Origin: an uncultured Maribacter sp.
GTDB lineage: Bacteria > Bacteroidota > Bacteroidia > Flavobacteriales > Flavobacteriaceae
Reading direction: 5' to 3'
DNA: 64,000 bases
Assembly (NCBI RefSeq): GCF_947496775.1
Contig: NZ_CANMDU010000001.1
Coordinates: forward strand, 434,001-498,000
How positions within the stretch are numbered: position 1 is the stretch's first letter; each line of letters begins with the position of its first letter. The notes beneath the pieces are model-generated. The model did no database searches. It saw nothing but the letters and a program-made list of their open reading frames with translations, and was not told the DNA's origin. Positions 44,160 through 52,280 of this stretch are shown here, in pieces. A program made the position numbers and the translations under genes.

Positions 44160-44915
44160 ATGATTAAAATTGAGAATTTAACAAAATCCTTTACTACCAG
44201 CACAAGAAAAGGATTTAAAACTAATACAACGACTGTAAATGCCGTAAATCAAATTTCTTTTCAATGTGTTCCTGGACGAATTTTTTCTCTTCTTGGACCA
44301 AATGGAGCTGGAAAAACAACTACATTAAGAATGATTGCTGGTATTATAAACCCTACATCCGGGTCAGCTATAGTTGATAATTACGATATTTCTCAAGGAA
44401 GCAATGAAGTTAAAAAACGAATTGGTTTTTTAACTGGTTCTACTGGATTATACGAACGACTAAATCCTGATGAGACTTTAGATTTTTTTGGGAAAATTTA
44501 TAAAATTCCCGAAGAAAAACTCAAAGAACGCAAAGCCTATCTTTTTGATAAATTAGGCATTAACGACTTTCGTAAAAAAAGAGTGGGCCAAATGAGCACC
44601 GGAATGAAGCAAAAGGTTTCTATTGCTCGTACGCTTATACACGACCCCGAGGTTCTTATTTTTGACGAACCTACTTCTGGATTAGATGTTATTACAGCGG
44701 AAAGTATAATTGACCTAATAAGAGAATCTAAAGAAAATAACAAAACAGTAATTTTTTCTTCCCATATTATGAGCGAAGTAGATTTATTATGCGATGATCT
44801 TGCAATAATTAATAAAGGCTCTATCATATACAATGACACCTTTCATAATTTTAAAAATGAAATGAAAGCCAACAACCTTACTCAAGAATTTATAAATAGA
44901 GTTAAAGAAGCATAA
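44160..44915 (+). CDS. ABC transporter ATP-binding protein (NatA-like)
   Basis: A 251-residue ATPase with Walker A GPNGAGKTT, signature MSTGMKQK, Walker B VLIFDEPTSGLDV and H-loop FSSHIMSEV. The order and the sequence match the NatA/CcmA/YbhF drug- and Na+-export class that pairs with ABC-2 permeases. The permease gene starts 4 bp downstream, so the pair is one operon. The substrate is not readable; Na+ export is one possibility known for NatAB. Confidence 0.92.
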   Translation: MIKIENLTKSFTTSTRKGFKTNTTTVNAVNQISFQCVPGRIFSLLGPNGAGKTTTLRMIAGIINPTSGSAIVDNYDISQGSNEVKKRIGFLTGSTGLYERLNPDETLDFFGKIYKIPEEKLKERKAYLFDKLGINDFRKKRVGQMSTGMKQKVSIARTLIHDPEVLIFDEPTSGLDVITAESIIDLIRESKENNKTVIFSSHIMSEVDLLCDDLAIINKGSIIYNDTFHNFKNEMKANNLTQEFINRVKEA

Positions 44916-44918
44916 ACT

Positions 44919-46097
44919 ATGAGAGATTTACTTATAATTATAAAAAAAGAATTATCGGAGCTTTTAAGAGATAAAAAAACTATCATAAACTCTATAGTTC
45001 TTCCTACTCTATTAGTTCCAATTTTGTTATTTGGAGTGATGAAAGTTACCAAAATGATTGAGAAAAAGGAACAACATAAAACTATAAAAATTGGGTTAGT
45101 AAATGCTCCTAAAGCCTTTCTGCATTTAATTAAAACAGATACTTTAAATACAATAAGCACCTTTTCTGAAGGTGATGATTTTAAAAGCTTAATTGATAAT
45201 AAAACTATCCATACCGCTATTGTTTTTCCTAGTAATTGGAAAACTCAGATGGATAGCTTAAACATTAGTTCTATTAAAATATACCGTAATAGTTCTAAAA
45301 ACAACATAAATCAAAGAGTCTCAAAAGTTATTACTGCGTACAACACGCAATTAAAAGAAGACAGAATTGCCCAATTGCAGATTCCTATTGAGAAAATGAA
45401 ACCTTTTACTAAAAATTATATTGAGGTCGGAGAACAAAAAGAGCTTATAGGTAAGCGCATCGGTGGTTTTATACCATATTTATTTATATTAACCATGTGG
45501 GGAGGCTGTCTTTTAGCTGCTATAGATTTAGTTACAGGGGAAAAAGAAAGAAAAACTATTGAAACAACCTTATCCTTACCCGTTTCTAAGTTCAAAGTCT
45601 TATTGGGTAAAGCATTTGTAGCATCTTTCTTAGGGTTTATACCTGCAGTATTAAATTTATTAGGGCTTATAATTGGATTAAAAATTGTTGACGACATTCC
45701 CGATTCTTTTAAATTAGTAATTAATGAGATGCTAAATTTTGAAGCTGTTACCTTAATACTATTACTTTTAATTCCTTTTTCTTTATTCCTTTCCGGACTT
45801 ATTATTTCTTTAGTTGCCGGGGCATCTACATTTAAAGAAGCTCAAAGTAAAGCTACGCCAATAATAATGCTAATAATAATCCCTTTAGTTTTAGCTATGA
45901 TGCCAGGTATAGAGCTAAGTTGGTCTACCGTTTTAATTCCTGTTTTAAATATTGGATTAGGGGTTAAAGAAATAATGGCAGGCACTATAGATATGATGCA
46001 ATACGTAGTTATCCTACTATCTCTAATTGCCTTTGCTATAGGAACTATTTACTTTAGTTATAAAAAATTCTCTGATGAAAATGCTATTTTAAAATAA
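44919..46097 (+). CDS. ABC-2 type permease (NatB-like)
   Basis: A 392-residue inner-membrane protein. The first helix (IINSIVLPTLLVPILLFGVM) is separated by a long extracytoplasmic domain (about 50-180) from five C-terminal helices (IPYLFILTMWGGCLLAAIDLVTGEKERKTIETTLSLPVSKFKVLLGKAF; LLLIPFSLFLSGLIISLVAG). The GEKERKTIETTL stretch is the usual NatB/ABC-2 permease motif. It is encoded 4 bp after its ATPase. A bidirectional terminator follows. Confidence 0.92.
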   Translation: MRDLLIIIKKELSELLRDKKTIINSIVLPTLLVPILLFGVMKVTKMIEKKEQHKTIKIGLVNAPKAFLHLIKTDTLNTISTFSEGDDFKSLIDNKTIHTAIVFPSNWKTQMDSLNISSIKIYRNSSKNNINQRVSKVITAYNTQLKEDRIAQLQIPIEKMKPFTKNYIEVGEQKELIGKRIGGFIPYLFILTMWGGCLLAAIDLVTGEKERKTIETTLSLPVSKFKVLLGKAFVASFLGFIPAVLNLLGLIIGLKIVDDIPDSFKLVINEMLNFEAVTLILLLLIPFSLFLSGLIISLVAGASTFKEAQSKATPIIMLIIIPLVLAMMPGIELSWSTVLIPVLNIGLGVKEIMAGTIDMMQYVVILLSLIAFAIGTIYFSYKKFSDENAILK

Positions 46098-46110
46098 GCT
46101 ATAATATATA

Positions 46111-46139
46111 AGAGCGATAGTCATAAAAACTATCGCTCT
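46111..46139. terminator. Bidirectional terminator between the ABC permease gene and ruvB
   Basis: An 11-bp stem AGAGCGATAGT / ACTATCGCTCT with a 7-nt loop is followed by T-rich sequence on the plus strand (TTTAGTTTTT). It sits in the convergent gap of 65 bp and can serve both genes. Confidence 0.88.
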
Positions 46140-46162
46140 TTAGTTTTTAAAACATAAGAAGA

Positions 46163-47185
46163 TTAGAACAATCCTCCTTGCACGTTTCCTTTTATTTTTC
46201 CTAAATGCTTATAGGCTTGCTCCGTTACTTCTCTTCCTCTAGGTGTACGCATAATAAACCCTTGTTGAATTAAAAAAGGTTCATATACCTCTTCTATTGT
46301 TTCAGGACTTTCGGACACAGCGGTTGCAATAGTAGAAATACCTACAGGCCCACCTTTAAATTTATCTATAATGGTAGTTAATATTTTATTATCCATTTCA
46401 TCCAGCCCATGCGCATCTACATTAAGAGCTTTTAAGCTAAACTTAGAAATATCCATATCTATTTTTCCATTCCCTTTTATTTGAGCAAAATCTCGAACTC
46501 GTCTTAAAAGAGCATTACAAATTCTAGGAGTTCCTCTACTTCTCCCTGCTATTTCTATTGCTGCTTCATTTGTAATCGGCACTTGTAAAATTTCTGCACT
46601 TCGTTCTACTATGGTCGAAAGTAATTCCGTAGAATAATATTGCAACCTACTCTGAATACCAAAACGAGCTCGCATAGGTGATGTTAATAAACCAGACCTA
46701 GTAGTAGCTCCAATTAAAGTAAAGGGGTTTAAATTTATTTGTACTGTTCTGGCATTGGGGCCAGACTCTATCATTATATCAATTTTATAATCCTCCATAG
46801 CGGAATATAAATATTCCTCTACTATAGGGCTAAGTCTATGAATTTCATCTATAAATAGAACATCACGCTCTTCTAAATTAGTCAAAAGACCTGCTAAATC
46901 CCCCGGCTTATCTAGCACAGGACCGGACGTTATTTTAATACCAACCCCTAGTTCGTTTGCTAAAATATGAGCTAAAGTTGTCTTTCCTAAACCTGGAGGC
47001 CCATGAAATAATGCATGATCCAAAGCTTCTCCTCTTTGGTTTGCCGCTTCCACAAAAACTTGCAAATTTTCTAGAACCTGTTCTTGCCCAGTAAAGTCAT
47101 TAAAACTTACAGGCCGTAAGGCTCTTTCTATATCAAATTCCTCTGAAGAAAAATTTTCTGTGGTAGGATCTAAGTTCTCATTCAT
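46163..47185 (-). CDS. ruvB: Holliday junction branch migration DNA helicase RuvB
   Basis: RuvB (340 aa from the ATG at 47183-47185) is the hexameric AAA+ motor for branch migration with RuvA. Walker A is [12 protein letters not shown], Walker [11 protein letters not shown], and sensor 1 is LIGATTRSG. The C-terminal winged helix ([41 protein letters not shown]) is complete. The TTG three codons upstream coincides with a -7 promoter element, so the ATG is preferred. The leader would be only a few bases long. Confidence 0.97.
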   Translation of the reverse strand: MNENLDPTTENFSSEEFDIERALRPVSFNDFTGQEQVLENLQVFVEAANQRGEALDHALFHGPPGLGKTTLAHILANELGVGIKITSGPVLDKPGDLAGLLTNLEERDVLFIDEIHRLSPIVEEYLYSAMEDYKIDIMIESGPNARTVQINLNPFTLIGATTRSGLLTSPMRARFGIQSRLQYYSTELLSTIVERSAEILQVPITNEAAIEIAGRSRGTPRICNALLRRVRDFAQIKGNGKIDMDISKFSLKALNVDAHGLDEMDNKILTTIIDKFKGGPVGISTIATAVSESPETIEEVYEPFLIQQGFIMRTPRGREVTEQAYKHLGKIKGNVQGGLF

Positions 47186-47191
47186 ATAAAA

Positions 47192-47199
47192 CAAAGATA
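47192..47199 (-). promoter_or_regulatory. Probable -7 element of ruvB
   Basis: TATCTTTG on the minus strand matches TAnnTTTG and ends only 6 nt before the ATG, so transcription would start almost at the start codon. The -33 region has TTTA at 22 nt. Confidence 0.42.
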
Positions 47200-47272
47200 G
47201 GAAAATTCAAATGTTAAAATTTAAAGAAATATTCATTATTACAACGTTATAGTTAACTGACTATCAGGGAAT

Positions 47273-47286
47273 ATGACATATGTCAT
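47273..47286. promoter_or_regulatory. Palindromic candidate operator between ruvB and pckA
   Basis: ATGACATATGTCAT is a perfect 14-bp palindrome, 77 bp upstream of the pckA ATG, in the 178-bp divergent region. A dyad of this type (TGACA...TGTCA) is what a dimeric regulator such as a Crp/Fnr-family protein could bind. Sequence pattern only; the regulator is unknown. Confidence 0.45.
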
Positions 47287-47363
47287 CTTTTTTATTTGTA
47301 ATAATACCATCCTTTGTATAGAATTATTAACAACAACAAATACCAATTTTTAAAATAACGATA

Positions 47364-48950
47364 ATGGCAACAAAATTTGATTTACACCAGTACGGAATTG
47401 AAACCGAAAAAATTTACAGAAACAGTAGTGTTCCTGTATTGTATGAACTAGGATTAAGATTAGAAAAAGGAACTGCTATTTCTGATGTAGGTGCGTTAAT
47501 GACATTCTCAGGAGAAAAAACAGGACGTAGCCCAAAAGATAAGCGCATTGTAAGACACCCTGATTCTGAAAATAACATTGATTGGGGAGATATTAACATT
47601 GGATTAGATGAGCATACTTTCATGGTAAACCATGAACGTGCTTTAGATTATCTAAATACTTGCGAGCATTTATTCGTTGTTGATGCTTACGCAGGATGGG
47701 ACCCTAATTACAGAATTAAAACAAGAATTGTTTGTACTCGTGCATACCACGCATTATTTATGCAGAACATGCTTATTATGCCAACAGAAGAGGAATTAGC
47801 TAATTTTGGAGAACCAGATTACGTTATTCTTAATGCTGGTCAATTTCCTGCAAACAGATATACTTCTGAAATGACATCTAAGACCAGTGTTGACCTAAAC
47901 TTAGAAAGAAAAGAAATTGTAATCTTAGGTACAGAATACGCAGGGGAAATGAAAAAAGGTATTTTCTCTATCATGAACTACCTAATGCCATTACAAGATG
48001 TATTACCAATGCACTGCTCAGCCAATGTAGGAGAAGAAGGAGACGTAACTATCTTATTTGGACTTTCTGGAACAGGAAAAACTACTTTAAGTGCAGACCC
48101 AAAACGTAAATTAATAGGAGATGATGAACACTGTTGGACAGACGATGGTACTTTTAACATTGAAGGTGGTTGTTATGCAAAAGCCATTGATCTTTCTGCA
48201 GAAAAAGAACCAGATATTTTTAACGCGATTAAATTTGGTACTGTATTAGAAAATGTAGTGTACGACAAACAAACAAGAGCAGTAGATTATACCGATGTTT
48301 CTATTACCCAAAACACTAGAGCATCTTACCCAATACAATATATTGATAATGTGCAAATGCCTTGTGTTGCAGGACACCCGGTAAATATTATTTTCCTTAC
48401 TTGTGATGCTTTTGGAGTTTTACCTCCTGTAAGTAAACTTACACCCGAGCAAGCTAGTTATCACTTTATCTCTGGATATACTGCAAAAGTAGCAGGAACA
48501 GAAATGGGAGTTACAGAACCCCAAGCAACATTTAGCGCTTGTTTTGGAGCAGCATTTATGATGTGGCATCCTAATAAATATGCCGAATTATTAGCAAAGA
48601 AAATAAAAGGCCATAAAGTAAATGCTTGGCTAGTAAATACAGGATGGAATGGTACAGGTTCTAGAATGAAACTGAAGCATACAAGAGCAATGATTGATGC
48701 TATTCACCATGGTGACTTTGACAATGTAGCTTATGTTAAAGATGAAGAATTTGGCTTCCAAGTTCCTACAGAATGTCCTGGTGTTCCAAGTGAAGTTTTA
48801 GTACCTATTAATACTTGGGATGACAAAGAGAAATATGCTGTAACTAAAAACAAACTTATTTCTTTATTTGCCGAAAACTTCAAACAATTTGAAGGCGGCG
48901 TAAACCCAGAAATTTTAGAAGCTGGTCCTAAATCACCAGAACTGGCATAA
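47364..48950 (+). CDS. pckA: Phosphoenolpyruvate carboxykinase (ATP)
   Basis: PckA (528 aa) converts oxaloacetate + ATP to PEP + CO2 + ADP, the first step of gluconeogenesis, and can run in reverse. The phosphate-loop FGLSGTGKTTLSADP, the metal-binding stretch GDDEHCWTDDGTFNIEGGCYAKAI, and the region FLTCDAFGVLPPVSKLTPEQA are all intact. Substrate-binding RSPKDKR is near the N-terminus. It is a single-gene unit with a long leader region and a strong terminator directly behind it. Confidence 0.98.
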   Translation: MATKFDLHQYGIETEKIYRNSSVPVLYELGLRLEKGTAISDVGALMTFSGEKTGRSPKDKRIVRHPDSENNIDWGDINIGLDEHTFMVNHERALDYLNTCEHLFVVDAYAGWDPNYRIKTRIVCTRAYHALFMQNMLIMPTEEELANFGEPDYVILNAGQFPANRYTSEMTSKTSVDLNLERKEIVILGTEYAGEMKKGIFSIMNYLMPLQDVLPMHCSANVGEEGDVTILFGLSGTGKTTLSADPKRKLIGDDEHCWTDDGTFNIEGGCYAKAIDLSAEKEPDIFNAIKFGTVLENVVYDKQTRAVDYTDVSITQNTRASYPIQYIDNVQMPCVAGHPVNIIFLTCDAFGVLPPVSKLTPEQASYHFISGYTAKVAGTEMGVTEPQATFSACFGAAFMMWHPNKYAELLAKKIKGHKVNAWLVNTGWNGTGSRMKLKHTRAMIDAIHHGDFDNVAYVKDEEFGFQVPTECPGVPSEVLVPINTWDDKEKYAVTKNKLISLFAENFKQFEGGVNPEILEAGPKSPELA

Positions 48951-48968
48951 TATTCTGTTTTTTTTAAT

Positions 48969-49010
48969 AGCCCCTTGATTATAATAATATAATCAAGGGG
49001 CTTTTTTTTT
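48969..49010 (+). terminator. Rho-independent terminator after pckA
   Basis: A perfect 15-bp stem (48969-48983 and 48988-49002) has a 4-nt loop and is followed by a run of T (to 49010). Confidence 0.95.
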
Positions 49011-49048
49011 GAGTTTAGTTTTTCAGATAATAATTGTAATTTCATTTT

Positions 49049-51319
49049 ATGGAAAAACCAAAATACTCTAAAGCCACTTTGCAATACCTCCCTTTTTTTT
49101 ATGTTATTTGGTCAGATGATTTGCTTTCTGCCTCTGAAACGAATGTTGTTAAAACGGCAATTTTAAAAGATAAATCTCTTTCCCAAAAAGACATAAAAAT
49201 TTTAAATTCTTGGCTAAACAAAGAACAACCACCAAAAAATGAAGAATTTAAATCTTGGAAAACATTAATTGATTCCTCAAAAATTCAATTAATTGAAAAT
49301 GATTCTTTCCCTTTGACTTTGTTTAGTCAAAAAATAGGAAATCTATATTATGATAATTGCCCTGTTAATGAGTCTTTAAAACATATTGAAACTAATTTAG
49401 GGCTACAACCTAACCACTATAATCATCTTTTTTCTACTCTAAGAGACAAGCCATTTAATTCTAAAGAATACGACTCCAAGATTATAGATTCGTTACTGAA
49501 AGGAAAACAAACCAAAGCCGTAAACAATTTTAGAGAAGAGCTTTCTTTTCCAATTTTTAAAAGGTCTCTTAGCAGGGACAAATCTATACATCGTAAAAAA
49601 GTATTAGAACAAGTTTCCTTTTTAGGAGAACGAGGATACGGTGCTATGGCCTACCCAAAAGAATACGGAGGAAAAAATGATATGGAAGGCTATGCTGCAA
49701 TTTTCGAAAACATGATGTATGTAGATGGCAGCATGGCTATAAAATTTGGTGTACAATTTGGCTTGTTCGGAGGTAGTATTCAAAAATTAGGTACGGAAAT
49801 ACATCATAAAAAATATTTAGAAAAAACAGGAAAGGCTGAGTTACTGGGTTGCTTTGCTATGACAGAAACTGGTCATGGCTCTAATGTTCGTGGTATAAAA
49901 ACTACAGCTACTTATGACAAAGTATTGGATCAAATTATAATTCATACTCCTGGTGACTTAGACAATAAAGAATACATAGGAAATGCTTTAGATTCCAAAA
50001 TGGCATCTGTTTTTGCTCAATTAATTGTAAATGGAAAAAACGAAGGTGTACATGCTATTTTAGTACCCTTAAGAGATGAAAATCACAAACTGCTTTCAGG
50101 TATAAAAATAGAAGACAACGGATATAAACTTGGTCTGAACGGTGTAGATAATGGTAAAATTTGGTTTAATCAAGTTGCCGTACCTAAAGAAAACCTACTG
50201 AACAAATATGGCTCTATTGATTCTAAAGGAAACTATTTTTCCAATATAAAAAACCCCAACAAACGTTTCTTCACCATGCTTGGCACTTTGGTTGGAGGCA
50301 GAATATGTGTGGCAAGAGCTGGTCTAGGTGGCGCAAAAAAGGCCTTGACTATTGCAATAAAACATGCTCTACAAAGACGACAATTTAATGACAATAAAAA
50401 AGCGCAAGAAGACTTGTTAATGGATTACCCAACACATCAACTACGTTTAATTCCGTTAGTGGCAAGTGCCTACGTGTATCATATTACTTTGGATGATATG
50501 ATGAAACAGTATTGCGATGATACTGTACTAGATAAAAGAAAAGTAGAAACCCAAGCTGCAGGGTTAAAATCTGTTATTACATGGTATGCAAATAATGCTA
50601 TTCAAGAATGTAGAGAAGCATGTGGCGGGAAAGGATACTTGCAAGAAAACACTATTGGTGATTTAAAGAACGATGTAGACATCTTCACTACTTTTGAAGG
50701 AGATAATAACGTGTTACTATTATTAGCCGCTAAAGGCGTTCTATCAGAATTTAAAACCGAGTTTAATAGTGCAGGATTCACTTCTGTATTAAAACTATTA
50801 AGCATGCAGATAAATGATAAAATAACTAGTATAAATCCTATATATACCAACAAAGTAGATACGGCACATTTATATGATTCCCATTTCCACATACATGCTC
50901 TAGAATATAGAACTAGAAGACTAACCTATAGTGTGGCCATGCGTATACGAGATTATATTAAAAAAGGAATGCCTTCTTACCAAGCATTTCTAAAAGTACA
51001 GACACATTTATTAGCTCTTGGCAAAGCTTATAGTACAGCATTAGCGTATAAAAAATTCCATACTTTTAACTCCCAAATAAAAGACGATAAGTACGCAAAA
51101 TTATTAAACAAGATTGGCACTCTCTATGCCCTACAAGAAATAAGACAAGATGCCAGCTGGTATTTAGAGCAAGGTTACATTAGCGGGACTAAATCGAAGG
51201 CTATAAGACAAAGGGTTGAGCGTTTATGTACGGAACTAAGACCTCATATTAATGTCCTAATAGATGGTTTTGGGGTTCCAGAACATTGCGTAAATGCTCC
51301 TATAGCCAGAAAAATTTAA
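49049..51319 (+). CDS. Acyl-CoA oxidase/dehydrogenase-like flavoprotein
   Basis: A 756-residue FAD enzyme. The central acyl-CoA dehydrogenase core has YGAMAYPKEYGGKNDMEGYAAIFENM, then the oxidase-type motif LLGCFAMTETGHGSNVRG. A flavin-binding region follows (RICVARAGLGGAKKALTIAIKHALQRRQF), then ECREACGGKGYLQEN and FEGDNNVLLLLAAKG. The extra C-terminal helical region of about 200 residues resembles the ACOX-type extension. It would oxidise acyl-CoA to trans-2-enoyl-CoA in beta-oxidation; whether O2 or an electron-transfer flavoprotein is the acceptor cannot be told. About 150 N-terminal residues before the core are not recognised. Its stop overlaps the next, convergent gene. Confidence 0.9.
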   Translation: MEKPKYSKATLQYLPFFYVIWSDDLLSASETNVVKTAILKDKSLSQKDIKILNSWLNKEQPPKNEEFKSWKTLIDSSKIQLIENDSFPLTLFSQKIGNLYYDNCPVNESLKHIETNLGLQPNHYNHLFSTLRDKPFNSKEYDSKIIDSLLKGKQTKAVNNFREELSFPIFKRSLSRDKSIHRKKVLEQVSFLGERGYGAMAYPKEYGGKNDMEGYAAIFENMMYVDGSMAIKFGVQFGLFGGSIQKLGTEIHHKKYLEKTGKAELLGCFAMTETGHGSNVRGIKTTATYDKVLDQIIIHTPGDLDNKEYIGNALDSKMASVFAQLIVNGKNEGVHAILVPLRDENHKLLSGIKIEDNGYKLGLNGVDNGKIWFNQVAVPKENLLNKYGSIDSKGNYFSNIKNPNKRFFTMLGTLVGGRICVARAGLGGAKKALTIAIKHALQRRQFNDNKKAQEDLLMDYPTHQLRLIPLVASAYVYHITLDDMMKQYCDDTVLDKRKVETQAAGLKSVITWYANNAIQECREACGGKGYLQENTIGDLKNDVDIFTTFEGDNNVLLLLAAKGVLSEFKTEFNSAGFTSVLKLLSMQINDKITSINPIYTNKVDTAHLYDSHFHIHALEYRTRRLTYSVAMRIRDYIKKGMPSYQAFLKVQTHLLALGKAYSTALAYKKFHTFNSQIKDDKYAKLLNKIGTLYALQEIRQDASWYLEQGYISGTKSKAIRQRVERLCTELRPHINVLIDGFGVPEHCVNAPIARKI

Positions 51320-52140
51320 TTTTTACGTCGATAGAGCTCCGAAGTATCCAAGAACTCAGAAAGTATAATTTTACCTTCACCATAACAATAGGTTTTAGAG
51401 GAACCTGAAGAGGTAAGTTCTAAATGCTCTTGTGCATTTACTCTAGCAGTAGGAGATTCAATTAATGCAGCAATAACACTTGTTGCCTGTAGCTTTTCTG
51501 CCTTTAAATTAGATTTACCTTTTAAACTAACCATTAAGTTGTTTGTTGTACCATCCATCTTTGCTGAAGAAGTATCTTGCATATCCATAGAAACAAAACT
51601 ACTTGTTGTATAGAGTCTAACATCTATGCGATCTTTTAAGTTAACTGATAAAGAATCCGTGTCGATATTAAAGTCCCCAGAACTATTATTTTCCATATTA
51701 ACATGAACCAAGGGTGCATTCGCATTAAGCTCTAACTTAGAGGATTCAAACATATGCACAAACAACTCTTCAGAATTAACAACGTCATTCATTCTTATTC
51801 TACCAGCTCTAACGGTAATAGAATTTAAACTTTGGTAATTAACGGTTATCTCTAATTTCTTTTTACTTGTTATTTTATAAAAAGAACTAATATGTAAGGT
51901 ACCATCTATCACTTTAAATTTAAGAACATCTATTAGGTTATCATCTGCGTTAAGTACATAACCTTCTACTCCCGTATTTTGAATATTAATATCCAAGTCA
52001 TCCTTAAGTTCAATAGAAGAAAACACAGGTAACTCTTGTATTACTTCAACCACATTCTTATTTCCCTTTATTTTCGGTTTTCTTTGTGCGTGCAAATTCA
52101 CACAAAACACAAAGACAAGTAATAAAACTATTCTTTTCAT
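51316..52140 (-). CDS. GIN domain (DUF2807) putative auto-transporter adhesin-head protein
   Basis: A 274-residue secreted protein. A signal peptide (about 1-18, ending LHAQ) precedes a right-handed beta-helix-like domain, with the family pattern IQELPVFSSIELKDDLDINIQ, LNSITVRAGRIRMND, and repeated S-G-S-type turns further on. GIN-domain proteins are common periplasmic or outer-membrane proteins of Bacteroidetes with no proved role. Its stop codon overlaps the stop of the convergent acyl-CoA gene by 4 bp, so no terminator separates them. Confidence 0.88.
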   Translation of the reverse strand: MKRIVLLLVFVFCVNLHAQRKPKIKGNKNVVEVIQELPVFSSIELKDDLDINIQNTGVEGYVLNADDNLIDVLKFKVIDGTLHISSFYKITSKKKLEITVNYQSLNSITVRAGRIRMNDVVNSEELFVHMFESSKLELNANAPLVHVNMENNSSGDFNIDTDSLSVNLKDRIDVRLYTTSSFVSMDMQDTSSAKMDGTTNNLMVSLKGKSNLKAEKLQATSVIAALIESPTARVNAQEHLELTSSGSSKTYCYGEGKIILSEFLDTSELYRRKN

Positions 52141-52151
52141 TATTGTTCTAA

Positions 52152-52183
52152 TTAAATTAGTTAATGGTATTCTAACTTACAAA
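52152..52183 (-). promoter_or_regulatory. Possible promoter of the GIN-domain gene
   Basis: TTTG (52180-52183), 20 nt, then TAATTTAA (52152-52159; two mismatches at the last bases) on the minus strand. Confidence 0.38.
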
Positions 52184-52224
52184 ATAAATTGCAGAAAGAT
52201 TAGGTTATCCAATAAAGTAATATC

Positions 52225-52262
52225 AAAAAAAATGCCCAACTCAGAAAGTTGGGCATTTTTTT
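52225..52262 (-). terminator. Terminator of the act-cox operon
   Basis: A stem AATGCCCAACT / AGTTGGGCATT with a 5-nt loop is flanked by A8 and T7, giving a T-run in both directions. It lies 19 bp beyond the coxA stop and is the only terminator-like hairpin I saw between 63.9 and 52.2 kb. Confidence 0.92.
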
Positions 52263-52280
52263 AATTATATTATAAGATTA

